Shown: positions 1 through 10,197 of the stretch, in pieces
Numbering within the stretch: the first letter of the stretch is position 1
Layout of the letters: each line of letters begins with the position of its first letter
Origin: Emmonsiellopsis sp. PD_33
Lineage: Eukaryota > Ascomycota > Eurotiomycetes > Onygenales > Ajellomycetaceae
Reading direction: 5' to 3'
Length of the DNA: 33,221 nucleotides
Assembly: GCA_032988165.1 (NCBI GenBank)
Contig: JANTQF010000377.1
Location: 1 to 33,221 of the forward strand
Position numbers and translations under genes: made by a program
The notes under the pieces: generated by a model
Seen by the model: only the letters and a program-made list of their open reading frames with translations
What the model was told of the DNA's origin: nothing
Databases searched by the model: none

Positions 1-39
<39 letters not shown>
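1..39. repeat. (TAG)n microsatellite
   Basis: Thirteen uninterrupted TAG units open the window, followed by degenerate copies to about 47. It is a simple trinucleotide repeat. The unit differs from the TTAGGG telomere repeat, so it is no evidence for a chromosome end. Confidence 0.95.
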
Positions 40-212
40 AGTAGTGGTGTAGGCAGGGTGGAAGTAGGGTTAACTACAGGTTAACTACAGGTGAAATATT
101 GATATAGGGAGTCAAGGGCATGATAGATGTTTAGCAGAGTTAACTGTCAAGTCTTGATTTATGGTGGTTAGTGTATAGTTTACACTCAACTGTCTGATCA
201 AGTTGACTGTTA

Positions 213-712
213 GGGCGCGTTTAGTAACTCAGCACAGATTGAACCCAAATAGTGGAGATGTAATGGATTACAACTAATTTAGTGAGCTTAGTGAGTAGCA
301 CTAAGTGCTAGTAGGAGCCACTCTACTATTCTTCTTATAGAAAGGTTGCCAAGTAGGCTATTCTTCTTCTAGAATGATATACCATCACACTATTCCTTCT
401 ATAGAAAGGTGAGAAAAAGATGGAAATTTTCAGCCATTCATGTGTATGGGCACATTTTGGACCAAGTCCTGGCTTGGTTCAAGGAGGAACTGGCCAAAAT
501 TTCCTATTTCAGTAAAAGATAGGCATTAAACTCTAATTTTGAGCACAATATGTGCTGGCCCACTATATATTACAGAGCCTGTAAAATCCCCTTGATTTCA
601 CTAAACACCAGGCCTCAAAAGCACAATCTGAATCTAGATTTTGGGTCCAGATTGGAACTTTGGCACGATCTGGTCCCAAAGCACGTTTTGGACTGGTTTA
701 CTAAATGCGCCC
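213..712. mobile_element. 500-bp MITE candidate, PIF/Harbinger type
   Basis: The left end reads gggcgcgtttagtaa (213-227). The reverse complement of the right end (698-712) reads gggcgcatttagtaa, a 14/15 match. Both ends are flanked by TTA (210-212 and 713-715), a 3-bp target duplication. TTA/TWA duplications and ends starting with GGG are known features of PIF/Harbinger elements and their Tourist-like MITEs. No ORF of useful length lies inside, so the element would be non-autonomous. Internally, a 20-bp block beginning ctattcttctt occurs three times in varied form (about 326, 358 and 390). No transposase gene is present in the window. Confidence 0.75.
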
Positions 713-715
713 TTA

Positions 716-3446
716 GTTGACCGTTGGTTGACCGTCGGGCAACGGTTTTTCGGGGCCATATATTTCCGGTATGGTATGGTTCAGTCAGGGGTAAATCGCA
801 AGGTAGTAATTATGTAGGCGCAAATTACCCGCGAAGAGCCTGCTCTGTTGAACAATAATAGTAGTTAGTATAGATGCTCTGATATAATCAGTCATGTAGG
901 GATTCTCCCCTTTCCATCCATAGCTAGCAGCTTATCGTCCTATTTCTAGGATATATACTATATATTTAACTAATTCCATCATCCCTACTTACGCGAGGTA
1001 GTTACCCAACATAAGCAAGTAAAATGATGAATGAAAAATAAAAATAAAATGTCCGTTTCCGCTGCCATTCCCATTGACACAAATAACATTGACATTCTCT
1101 TCCTTGCCACTCTTGAAACCCACCCGTCCGTCCCCGGGACTCGGGAGGGTGATTACATCCTGCCCCTGCAGCGAGCCGCCAGCCGCCAGCCGCAAGCGCG
1201 GGACGGGTTGGTTGACAACCTGCTGGCGGCCTTCCTCGGTCTCGCTCAATCGAATATGAATACTCTGGTTGAATACTAGCATACATAGCCTCCTTTGTCT
1301 GTCTGTCAGGCTCTGCTCTCTCCCGCTGCCAGCCCGCTGCGACATGCCGTTACTATTCTCGACACCGGAGGGGCTGAAATAGTTCGTTACGTACGCGGGT
1401 TGTATGAAGTTAAGTGGCTTCTGTCAAACTGATAATTGCCAGCTGATGAATCGATTGACTGATTGTCTCAGCGAAGGCGAAAGAATCTTCCATCTTCTAT
1501 TTGCTGTCTTACGATGTACCCCGCGATCAAATCCGAGACAAACAGCCTTTTTATGCATTCATGACTCACTGGATGCTAGTTAGATGCTGGTTCATCACTT
1601 TTGAAACCCTCCGCAAAACAAAGGGAGCGCGGGGATGGATGGACGTTGGGGTTGGTTCCCGAATCCCGAGGAAGAGGAATCAATCACCCCGCTTGAATGG
1701 GTGACAGTATGCATATACATATATCGATGATGGTTATGCCGGCTGTCAATTGCTGATTGTCGATGATCAACTGTTGATGTTCGGGTGTGGCTTTTTTACA
1801 TCCCCCGCAGTCTGCAGAGTCGCAGCCTTCCCCGTCTTTGAGGATCTTATTTGCTCGTTCTTTTTCATTTCTCTTAATTGTTTTCTTTTTTCCGTTTTAT
1901 TTTAACGAACTCACTACATAGTACATACATACCAACCAGCCTCGGAGACAGACCCGAAAACCGTCGTCCATGGCCCTTTACGTACATACATAAGTATGCA
2001 AGCGAAGGACGGGACGGCTTTCTACCTATCAACAAGGCGGGAAGGACATGCCCGCATCAAACATCTCTCCCCTCAAATCCCTCCCTTGGTCCCTCGTCCC
2101 TCGTCAGTCATCAGTCGTCAATCTGTCAGAGTTAACCTGGATCCTAGTTAATATGCGCGGTTATGTGGTGGAATGTCAAGCCACAATGCCGTTTGCCTCC
2201 CATACATCCCACATTAACAACCGCCTATCTAACTTGCTTAACAAACAACCCCCCTTTCAATAACCTAGTGGACAAGGTGAACAATAAAATGACAATGACA
2301 ATGACAACCCCGGGCCAAGTCAAAAAAATAAAAAAGGCATAAAGGCCGCGCCAATGCAACACACATGCGTTCCATCCCTACATGATATGCAGGCACACTC
2401 CTTGCTTGATTTACCTGTTTACTGTTTTCTTAACTGCTCTGGTCCAGGGATGACTGGCTGGCTGGCTGGGACCTGAAAAGTCTTTTTTTCTTTTTTTCCG
2501 CAAAATTTGACTGGATCGAGGTCTCTTGAGGCCTCTGCTTGATGCAATCAATCAATCAATCACAATAAACCACAGAAATTACTGGACGGAACTGAAAAAG
2601 CGTATGCATATTTTGTGTCTTTTTGGTACTGCGCTTTGCAGCTGTTTCATCAGTATCATGGAGTGAGAGAGAAAAGGAGAGAAAAATGACCGCATTTACC
2701 CCTAAATTATTGGACGGGCATTGGGCCGCACGATAACTAACTCACATCCAGTATATTTGTTTGAGGGCCAGTCTTTATTTCAATGATTCAGCTTATTATC
2801 TCTTGACGAAGTAACGACGAAAAAAAAAAAAAAAAGACAATGGAATGCAAGCCAATTGCAATCAATAACTAAATATCAGCGGAAGACATATGCCACTAGA
2901 CAGAACTCAACTTCCGATTTTCTCAGGTTTTAATGGGTTGACGATATTTTCCCACGCCATGAGATTGGCCAACTTCGTTTGACGGCTTTTGATTTTCGAA
3001 AAGCACCCGTTAACCGAAAAGCCGGACGATGAATCTCGGATTCTCTACCCCTTAGCTATTTGTCTTTCGGCCAAGGGGGAAATTTTCGTCGGCCAGATCT
3101 AAATACTGACGAAAATTGGCTATCTAAATAGTCCAGTCCAGTCCAATGCTGATGCGCATGAAAAATACCACTTGATGATGGGGCCCATTGGTCGTTGTGC
3201 TGTACGCTGACTCCTGAGGGGAGTGACTGACCACTCCTCCCGGGGCTGGCTAATGGCTGGTTTTCAGATCTGGCCGCAAAGATGGATCGAGAATTGCGAA
3301 GACAGGAGAAAAGCAAGAAAGAAAAGAAAAAGAAGAAGGGGTTCTTTTTCGAAAATATTTTTGTCTTGGAGATGTAATCTACATATGCATTAAGTTATAT
3401 ATGCCTAATGCATTATATTTCATTTCATCCCGAGTTTAATTACCCC
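716..3446. other. 2.7-kb stretch with no convincing gene
   Basis: Only short ORFs without recognisable domains or a plausible exon chain are present. Visible items are a block rich in GTTGACCGT (716-770), TGACAA repeats near 2287-2304, four GGCT units near 2455-2470, four AATC units near 2546-2561, and a run of about 15 A at 2820-2835. I see no RNA gene. Confidence 0.6.
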
Positions 3447-3560
3447 CTATTCCATAGGAACTGCCGGCGGATTCACATCCACCCCCATCTCCATCCACCG
3501 GCTATAATACGTCAACAGATACTCATCCGGACCAGCAAGGATGATAATATGAACCAAATG
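3447..3560 (-). pseudogene. Possible C-terminal gene fragment
   Basis: On the minus strand an open frame of about 37 codons ends at TAG (3447-3449) and reads ...AGPDEYLLTYYSRWMEMG, then VDVNPPAVPME. The composition looks protein-like and resembles the C-terminal tail of an enzyme, but no start codon or upstream exon can be found. It abuts the decayed transporter on the other strand. It may be debris from a neighbouring gene lost in the same rearrangement. I do not recognise the family, and chance cannot be excluded. Confidence 0.25.
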
Positions 3561-4537
3561 TCCCAAATCGCAGACAGGATTTTGATCCACATATACCTCA
3601 TTGGAGGCGCACCAACAAGCATTGCAAGCTGGAGAATCATGTTCTTCATCTGCGGGAGCGCGACGGTGCTAGTTGGAGCTGTCTTCCTCATTGCTATGCT
3701 CAAGGATATTACCAGGGCCTGGTTCTTCGCTGAGGAGGAGCGCAAAATCGCCACGGAACGGCTGGCGCTGGATGGATCGATCCGCGAAAGAGCGGAATTT
3801 AGCATCGATCAGTTCAAGGAGGCGATCTTTGGGAATAGGACATATATTTATTTCCTCGTCGGGGTGTTGATACGCCTCCCATCCCCGTTTTGAAGGTCAG
3901 TATAGTTCCGATAGCCACATTTCGTCTTCAACTCATACTATCACCTGCTGGTTCTCCACTCGTCATCAACGGCTTCGGATATTCCGAGTATCAAACCATG
4001 TTAGTCGGTCTACCGTTCGGCGCCCTACATATCCTCTGCCTCCTGATCTGTTCAATTGAAACCTCTCTTATCAAAAACACCCATGTTTTCTGGGCAATGG
4101 GGCTTTGCATAGTACCTCCAGTCGTCCCCATCCTGCTCCTCAGCCTGCCCGCCACAGCGAAATGGGGCATCGTGGTTGGCACATGGATGGCTGTATGTAT
4201 CTCCGATGTGCTTAGTAGTGTCCAATGTCAAAGCCAATACGAAGAAGTCCACTGTCAGTGCCCTATTCTTCGTGGCGTAATGTGTCGGGTGTATTGCTGG
4301 CCCGTGGATGTGGCAAGAAGTGGACGCGCGGCGATATACAAAGGGGTGTATCTCGAGTATCGTTTCTTGGTGCCTTCTAGTTACTGCTTATCCTTCCTTA
4401 GACGCGAGAACAAGAGGCATGGTCAATTGTAACTGGAGGCTATAGGAATGGACGAGAAAGATGAGAAATAGGGGAAGAATGCTGGTATTGGAGTTTCGAC
4501 GAGTTCTGATATGCCGGACTGGAAGTACGCCCTTTAA
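3560..4537 (+). pseudogene. Decayed Dal5-like MFS permease
   Basis: Fragments in successive frames resemble the allantoate-permease (Dal5) branch of the major facilitator superfamily. These are SWRIMFFICGSATVLVGAVF with a following A-x-EERKIATERL segment (3630-3880), SPLVINGFGYSEYQTMLVGL with two membrane stretches (3955-4200), ANTKKSTVSALFFVA then CVGCIAGPW (4220-4300), and a tail ending DMPDWKYAL before TAA at 4535-4537. Frame changes occur near 3890 and 4210 and near the end, and an in-frame TAA at 4278-4280 replaces the residue before CVG. The first five or so membrane helices are missing; full Dal5 relatives have about 500 residues. Unrecognised introns could explain one frame change but not the stop or the missing N-terminus. 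This was a plasma-membrane anion or ureide transporter, now dead. Confidence 0.75.
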
Positions 4538-5230
4538 ATTCGCAGTAGTTTTCGCAGCAGAGACATCGATCCTTGGAATTAACCTGATCCATTCATATGC
4601 TGCTATATTATTGTTGGTGCATCTCAGGATAAACTGGGAACAAGAAAAGCAACCGGCAGGGCCCAACAGCGCTAGAGAAAGCAACAAGATAGAACTGGAG
4701 CAGGGTAGGACGCTCATTGCTCACTAACTAACTGGTTAAGCCTCCGATCATCCTGGTTAGCGTTTTGCTTGGTTTGAGGTTCCTGAAGAAATTTCATTTA
4801 GGGTTTGACGAGGCTATGACGCTGGCTATGAGGCCGCATCGAACGCCGTATACTGAGATATCAACAGCAGATATCCAACCCGGGACGAACTCAAAGGCCA
4901 GAGAGACCATATACCGAATCCATTGCGGCACAAGCCCATATTTGTTCCCGTATCTCGCCCTCGCTGGTGTTCGTCAAGAACCCGCCGCCGACGGGTGGCC
5001 CCATAGATGAGGTCATCGGCGAAGATTTGCCTGCTGCTGCTCCACCGAATTACAACTCACCGCGCTGCTTTTTTATTTCCATCCCGGGCCTCGATTCATC
5101 TTCCTGGCTTGATGTATCCTCTCGTCCTCGTCTGCTCTTGAGCTCAGCTATACCACTGCAATTAATCCCCGGGATTCCGTTTACGCCCCCCTCAATCCTC
5201 TCTATAGTACTACTTATACCACAAGCAATC
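4538..5230. other. Intergenic, no convincing gene
   Basis: This lies between the transporter relic and the PhzF-like gene. Plus-strand ORFs at 4765-5010 and 4967-5332 have no domain I recognise and overlap the PhzF promoter and first intron. The last 150 bases should contain the PhzF-like promoter and leader. Confidence 0.5.
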
Positions 5231-6647
5231 ATGGCGGCTGGACCACATACATTTGGTGAGTGCCCCTCCCCCCATAATATGTCCACCAGGTTTAGGCCAC
5301 TATCCACCTGCTTGCGATCAATCCATATGTAGGGGTTCAAGGCATATCTAACATACGTCGGTAGTGGTTGCGGATGTTTTCACTGCGGAAAGGTACTCTT
5401 CACCTCCTTGATGCACATTTCCTCCGAGAACTTGCCCTACCAAGTTTTGGCCAATCGACCTCCCTGATGCAATTCGCTGTCCGTGGTATGGGGATCATTG
5501 ACGAGACCATATGTCTCCCAATCGTCCCGCGGGAATACGTCTTGATGATATCTCTCGATCCTATATGACCTCTGGGGGTATCTGCCCTTGGCCAGACCTA
5601 TGCTAACATGCTCATTTACCCAGATATCTTGGAGACCAGCTTGCTATTGTAAGCGTACGAAACAATGCCCTTTCACAGGCGAGAAAACAGCGAATTGCCC
5701 AGGAATTCGGCTACGTGAACACGGTCTTCCTCCACGATGCCCCAGCGGCTGGCCAGGCCCGGAGAATGGAACTGTTCAGTAAGACGGAAGAGCGGAGCTT
5801 CTCCGGCCAAGCCGTCCTAGGCACAGCACACTATATATTCCAAAAACTCGAAGGGGAAGATTCCATCTCGTCCGGTGGCAGCGGCGACGAACCCGCGGGC
5901 CAAACGCCCGGCACTCCCTTGCCCGTCCCCATCACCCCCTCCGAAAAGTCGCAAGACGAGCAACATCAAATACTGAACCTCTCCCGCTGCGCTCTACAAA
6001 TGAAAGGCGGCCTAATCCAATGCCACTACGACGCCACGCGGAAAGTCGCCGCCATCGAGATCCCGCACAACGTGCACGTCCACGCCCGTGAAACAACCAA
6101 GGACGAAGTCCTCGCCGTCCAACGCCAACTCCTCCCCCACCCAACCGACACCGCGAAGATGAAAGGCTCCTACCCGATCTTCTCCATCGCCCCAGGCATG
6201 ACCTTCACCCTCGTAGACTTCACTACATGCCCTGCGCTCCTCTCCCTGCTCGAACCGGGCTACGCACCCGAACCAAACCTCGACGACGGCTGGGCCGTGC
6301 GGACGGGCGAACACGCACCCTCGCCGTTCTGCGGATGCGTGTATTTCCTCCAGTTGCAGACGGATTTCACTGAGGAGCCGTATATCACGAAACTACGGGT
6401 ACGGGTGATTGCTGCGGGTCTGGAAGAGGCGGCGTCCGCGAGCGGATGCTGTGCCCTCGCGGCGTATCTGGCGCTGCAGAAGGGAGGGGCGGGTTCGAGA
6501 CATGCGTATGCCATTGAGCAGGGGGTGGAGATTGGGCGGAGTAGTCAGTTGTGCGTCGAGGTGAAGTTGAATAGTTTGGGGACGGGGATTTCGAGGGTGA
6601 CGCTCTCGGCGAAGGCCACGTTTGTGATGGAGGGGAAGTTGCTGTAA
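5231..6647 (+). CDS. PhzF-family protein with altered active site
   Basis: Three exons fit: 5231-5255, 5365-5392 and 5624-6647, giving 358 residues. The joins give HTF/VVADVFTAER/YLGDQLAIV, the start of the PhzF (diaminopimelate-epimerase-like) fold. Intron 2 has a GCTAAC branch site near 5602. Further family blocks are F-S-x-T-E-E-R-S-F-S-G-Q-A-V-L-G-T-A (69-86) and a C-terminal half ending in an IGRSSQLCVEV strand and a final EGKLL. PhzF proteins isomerise small acids through a conserved Glu in SET, a His in GHxTLG and an Asp in DPxTGSA. Here those places read VNT (Asn50), SGQAVLG (Gln80) and EEAASASG, so canonical isomerase activity is doubtful. A low-complexity insert (about 92-135) enlarges it beyond the usual 260-300 residues. 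Frame and splice sites are intact. Its substrate is unknown. Confidence 0.85.
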
Positions 6648-7124
6648 GAGATATATAGATGGCTAAGGGAATCCGGGCGTTTTATTTCTTTTGTTTTATT
6701 TGTGTTCTCAACTCTTGCATACTCGCATACATACCATGGCCTCGTTTTTTCAGGGATCAGACATACAGGCAACATTTTAGGGATATTTTGATAACCTCTC
6801 CGGGGGAGAGGTCAATTGTGTTCAAATTTGCAAAAAAAAAAAATTCAAATCTCATCATAATACCAGCCTGTCGTAGCTGCCATACTATCTCTGTGCTCCT
6901 GCAATGACCGGCTCTAACTAACTAGTGCTAAAGAACCAATATCCTCCAAACCCCAGCTCCCAAATCCAACCAACCAACCAACCAACCATTCCCAAAACCC
7001 CAAAACCACCCCCCAGACATTGCACGCCGTCCTCCAATCACCTATACCAAACCTATCAATCTACTTAATCAACCCTCCCCCCTCCACTACACCATCCAGA
7101 ATCCAACTCCCGGCCCCCCCCCCC
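6648..7124. other. Intergenic, convergent 3' ends
   Basis: This spacer lies between the 3' ends of the PhzF-like gene and the small secreted-protein gene, which converge. It holds a CCAA/CAAC microsatellite near 6965-6986, a run of A at about 6831-6842 and a C12 run near 7114-7125. No gene is visible. Confidence 0.6.
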
Positions 7125-7406
7125 TTATTTAACCCCTGGAAAAGCACACCTCGACCCCATATTCCACACCTGGCTGCAACACTCTAAAAACTCTTGGTAC
7201 TTATCCACCCACTTGTTCACGTAACAATCGCCGGATTTGCTATCCACCACGAAGCCGACCCTGGTGCAGCAAGCGTACGTGGCTTTGATTTCCTCTGGGT
7301 TTTTGTTGCCTTTGCTGCCGTCGCCGCATTTGCAGGCGGAGGCGGGGAGGAGGGTGAGGAGGAGGGTGAGGGTTAGGATGTAGATGTGGGTGAGGGGGAG
7401 GTGCAT
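7125..7406 (-). CDS. Small secreted eight-cysteine protein
   Basis: A single-exon gene for 93 residues. Residues 1-24 form a signal peptide, with a hydrophobic Leu/Thr-rich core and cleavage predicted after PASA. The mature part has eight cysteines at 25, 27, 46, 47, 61, 76, 77 and 87, in the order C-x-C..CC..C..CC..C, and no other domain. The block ACC-x3-G-x9-C..EF-x2-CC-x9-C recalls a widespread class of uncharacterised fungal secreted cysteine-rich proteins. The order differs from hydrophobins (C..CC..C..C..CC..C). The start is favoured by AAA just before the ATG and by the signal peptide. It is presumably exported and disulphide-stabilised; effector, antimicrobial or surface roles are all possible. 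It lies tail-to-tail with the PhzF-like gene. Confidence 0.7.
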   Translation of the reverse strand: MHLPLTHIYILTLTLLLTLLPASACKCGDGSKGNKNPEEIKATYACCTRVGFVVDSKSGDCYVNKWVDKYQEFLECCSQVWNMGSRCAFPGVK

Positions 7407-9191
7407 TTTGGGAGGTGCTGTCTTTTTTGATTCTTTGGTGCTGATGTTGATGGTAGGTGGTTAGGGCTGGGGTTGTTAGTTTATTGATATGGGAATCTTT
7501 GGAAGTTGAAAGTAAGAGAGATATATGGAAATGGGTTTCTTGGTTTGTGGTTCTGCCAGGGCGGATAGAGAGAGAGGGAGACGGATATACATACGAAGTT
7601 TTCCAATGATGTCAAATAAACTTGGCCAAACCAGTTAACAAATGTAAGATAATTAGTGAGAGCAAAACGGGCCTCCAATGCCGTTTAAATATACAGACTC
7701 AAGTGATAGAGCCCTGATATGGCTCTCTATAGTTACAAGTGCTAGAGTGCACCCGTCCCAGTACAACCTATATGATATAGCGGAGAGCAACATTGGCTTA
7801 CCTTATTGAACGAGGGACAACGTGTTTGTGTGTATCCCGCTGCGTGTTTGCTATTTAGAGGGACCCCACAGGGCGTCGGGGTGTTTTCTGTTCTTCATTA
7901 ATGAAAACTGTTAGCTTGCTGGGGGGAACCTTATGGGGAAAAGGGGGAAAAGGGGGGAGGGAGAGGTTTTTGATATTCGGTTTGATATTGAGAAAAGGAA
8001 GTACAGCATTCATTCATTCCTAGACGTTACCTGTCCCGCATTCATACGGACCACTTGAGCCAGACCTCTCCTCTCCAACTCCTCACCAACATACGGGCTG
8101 ACGCAGGAGAACTCCCGAGTTGGTGACAACTGTTCCTTGCCGGGCTGTATTCGGCAGCAACCCATAAATCCCCCAGGTTGGTCCGGAATCAACCTGCCGA
8201 GCTATTTCAGGAAACCCAGGGGGGAGAGATGATTGGTAACCTACCTATCTCACAACCCGCTGCATAAAAACAAACACGTGAGGAAGCGTAGGAGCGGCGT
8301 ACATGTATGTAGTAGAGAGTCGGGAACAGGGTAGCACAAAACAACAAAAAAGGAGCCCCATGGTATCAATCTGCCTTATTATGGCAATAACAAAAATTAC
8401 CTTGCTCGCTGTTTTGTGCATGTATTGACTGATTGTACAGAAAACATAGCAGAGCGCACAAGTTACATCCATCAGTACCTATCCAGGCTATCCAGGTCGG
8501 GATACCATAGGCGGCAACCAAGTAGGACGAGGGGGAAAGATTGTGCATAGTTTATTACGATATCCGGAATGTGCATAGCGAGCTCGTCCTTGTGTGGCGG
8601 TGTAGTCTTGCATATTTCTTCGAACCTGTCGGAAGAAATGCGTCGAGGTGATGATCTATGCTCGTTAAGAGGCTTCTTGGAGCCGAGTCCACAGTTACCA
8701 GTGTCAGTCCGGATCGGATCGTATTTCTCGAAAAAGGTATGGTTCTCTGGAATTTGAAAGACACCGTGATGAAGGTTATGGTGTAATCCGCTATCGGGGA
8801 GGAGGTTTAACTCGTATTTGGGTTAGCATGGGTTGCTCCTAGTAGGGCGTGTGAGGGTATAAGTAGGGTGATCTTGATATTCAAGTCTCGCTAGTAGTTT
8901 TTCCTCTACTGACCTCGTTGAGTGAGTGTTGTTAAGGCGGGATGAAAATATCAATTGTCAAGTGTTGGCATTTAAATTCAATGGATGCGCAGTTAGTTAT
9001 GCAAATATGTACAGCGTAAACCGGTGTTAATGATAGCTTGATCGTATATAGTCATTCATCCTCCCACATACTCACACTCGGAAATCGATATTTAAACCCG
9101 ATGCTCATTCACAGCGGCCTGAACAGAATGTCGCTTTCCTTTCGCGGATATTGTCCTCGGAGCCCTTCAAGAACCAGAACTTCGCTTTCAC
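7407..9191. other. 1.8-kb stretch with no convincing gene
   Basis: This lies upstream of the small secreted-protein gene and downstream of the AA9 gene. Only unrelated short ORFs (60-75 codons) were found on both strands, without domains. The part next to 7407 should contain the secreted-protein promoter. Pyrimidine-rich minus-strand sequence lies at about 7480-7580 and purine-rich plus-strand sequence at 7930-7965. No RNA gene or transposon ends are recognised. Confidence 0.5.
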
Positions 9192-10197
9192 TTAAGAGAC
9201 AACGGGAGGGCCGGGAATGATGTAGTTGTCAATTGGCGAATAGATATCGATCAAGATGCCGGGGTCACTGGAGATATATTATCAGGATATTTCAGTCATT
9301 CTCTTTCTTCTGGCAACAGTGACCAGTGGGGGGTTGGGAAAGGGGAAATTAAACTTACGTTGCGCTGTAGGCGCCAGGGAAGCTCACGCCCTCGGGGTTA
9401 AGGCTACCGCTGCCAGTTATTTTCACTATTCATCTCTGTTAGCTCGCGCTCATTTCACATCTTGGGCTCTGTAAATATTTTGAATGATAGCATACCTTGG
9501 TAGCAAGTCATATAGAATTGAGCACCACCCTCCTGGCCTGCTGTATGGAGCGCAATAGCTTCGGCTCGGACGAGGTAGTCGCCAGGGGCAAGGTCGGGCA
9601 CAGTGAACACATGCTTGCCACAGTTCGAGTTGAGGGAGTCCTATTAAATAGTAAAACGATCAATCAACTGCTCAAAACATTAGTTCAACAAGCTGTAAAT
9701 CATACCGTTCCCCAAACACCACCGTTATACCCCTCCTCAGAGACCTTGAACCACGAAGAGCTGCCATCGGCCGAAGTAGCATCATCGACCTTCGACATGT
9801 AAACCATGACTGGGCCGAAATGGTTTCCTCCAATAGCTGGGGTTTCACATGCCCGATCACCTGGCTGAGCGTGCATTTCGACAGTCATCGATGAGCCGCC
9901 TATTAACATGATAATCAGATTCGCATCCTCAAAATGGCAATCCCCTTTTGGGAAATGACGCTTTCATGATAAACGTCAATACATACCAGCAGCCTCGCAA
10001 GTACCGCTAATTCCCGTTGCTCCTCCGACATTGCATCGAATATCCTCGCTCGACACAGATGTAACCGGGTTATTGTTAGGAGGTATCCGAGCACAGCTCT
10101 CAGCATGGTCCACATCACCGACCCAGAGGTCCTGGAAAGTTGAATGGCCAACCACCGCAGTGGCGGATGCGAGGAGAGGAAGCAGGAAAGTCCGCAT
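9192..10197 (-). CDS. AA9 lytic polysaccharide monooxygenase
   Basis: Five minus-strand exons fit: 10197-9987, 9899-9706, 9640-9496, 9425-9359 and 9267-9192, giving 230 residues in frame. A 17-residue signal peptide precedes His18, which becomes the mature N-terminus (HSTFQDLW) and the first arm of the copper histidine brace. The second brace His is His97 in GGNHFGPV. The axial Tyr is Tyr178 in QFYMTCYQ, with Gln176 and His167 as its usual partners. Other AA9 blocks are PVTSVSSEDIRCNVGG, MHAQPGDRAC and FPGAYSATDPGILIDIY. AA9 enzymes oxidatively cleave cellulose and some hemicelluloses outside the cell. There is no CBM1 or C-terminal extension, and the chain ends shortly after IIPGPP. A GGCTAA on the minus strand at 10577-10582, about 380 bp upstream, matches the XlnR consensus, but one such site is weak evidence. 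Confidence 0.93.

Noticed and set aside
1..47. Telomere or subtelomere repeat
   Set aside because: The unit is TAG, a simple microsatellite, not the TTAGGG repeat.
1561..1569. TGACTCA at 1562-1568 as a cluster-motif copy
   Set aside because: It has the seven-base core but not the ACTGAGTCA extension, and no gene is nearby. About four copies of the 7-mer are expected by chance in this window.
7125..7406. Hydrophobin
   Set aside because: Eight cysteines are present but the order is C-x-C..CC..C..CC..C, not the hydrophobin C..CC..C..C..CC..C.
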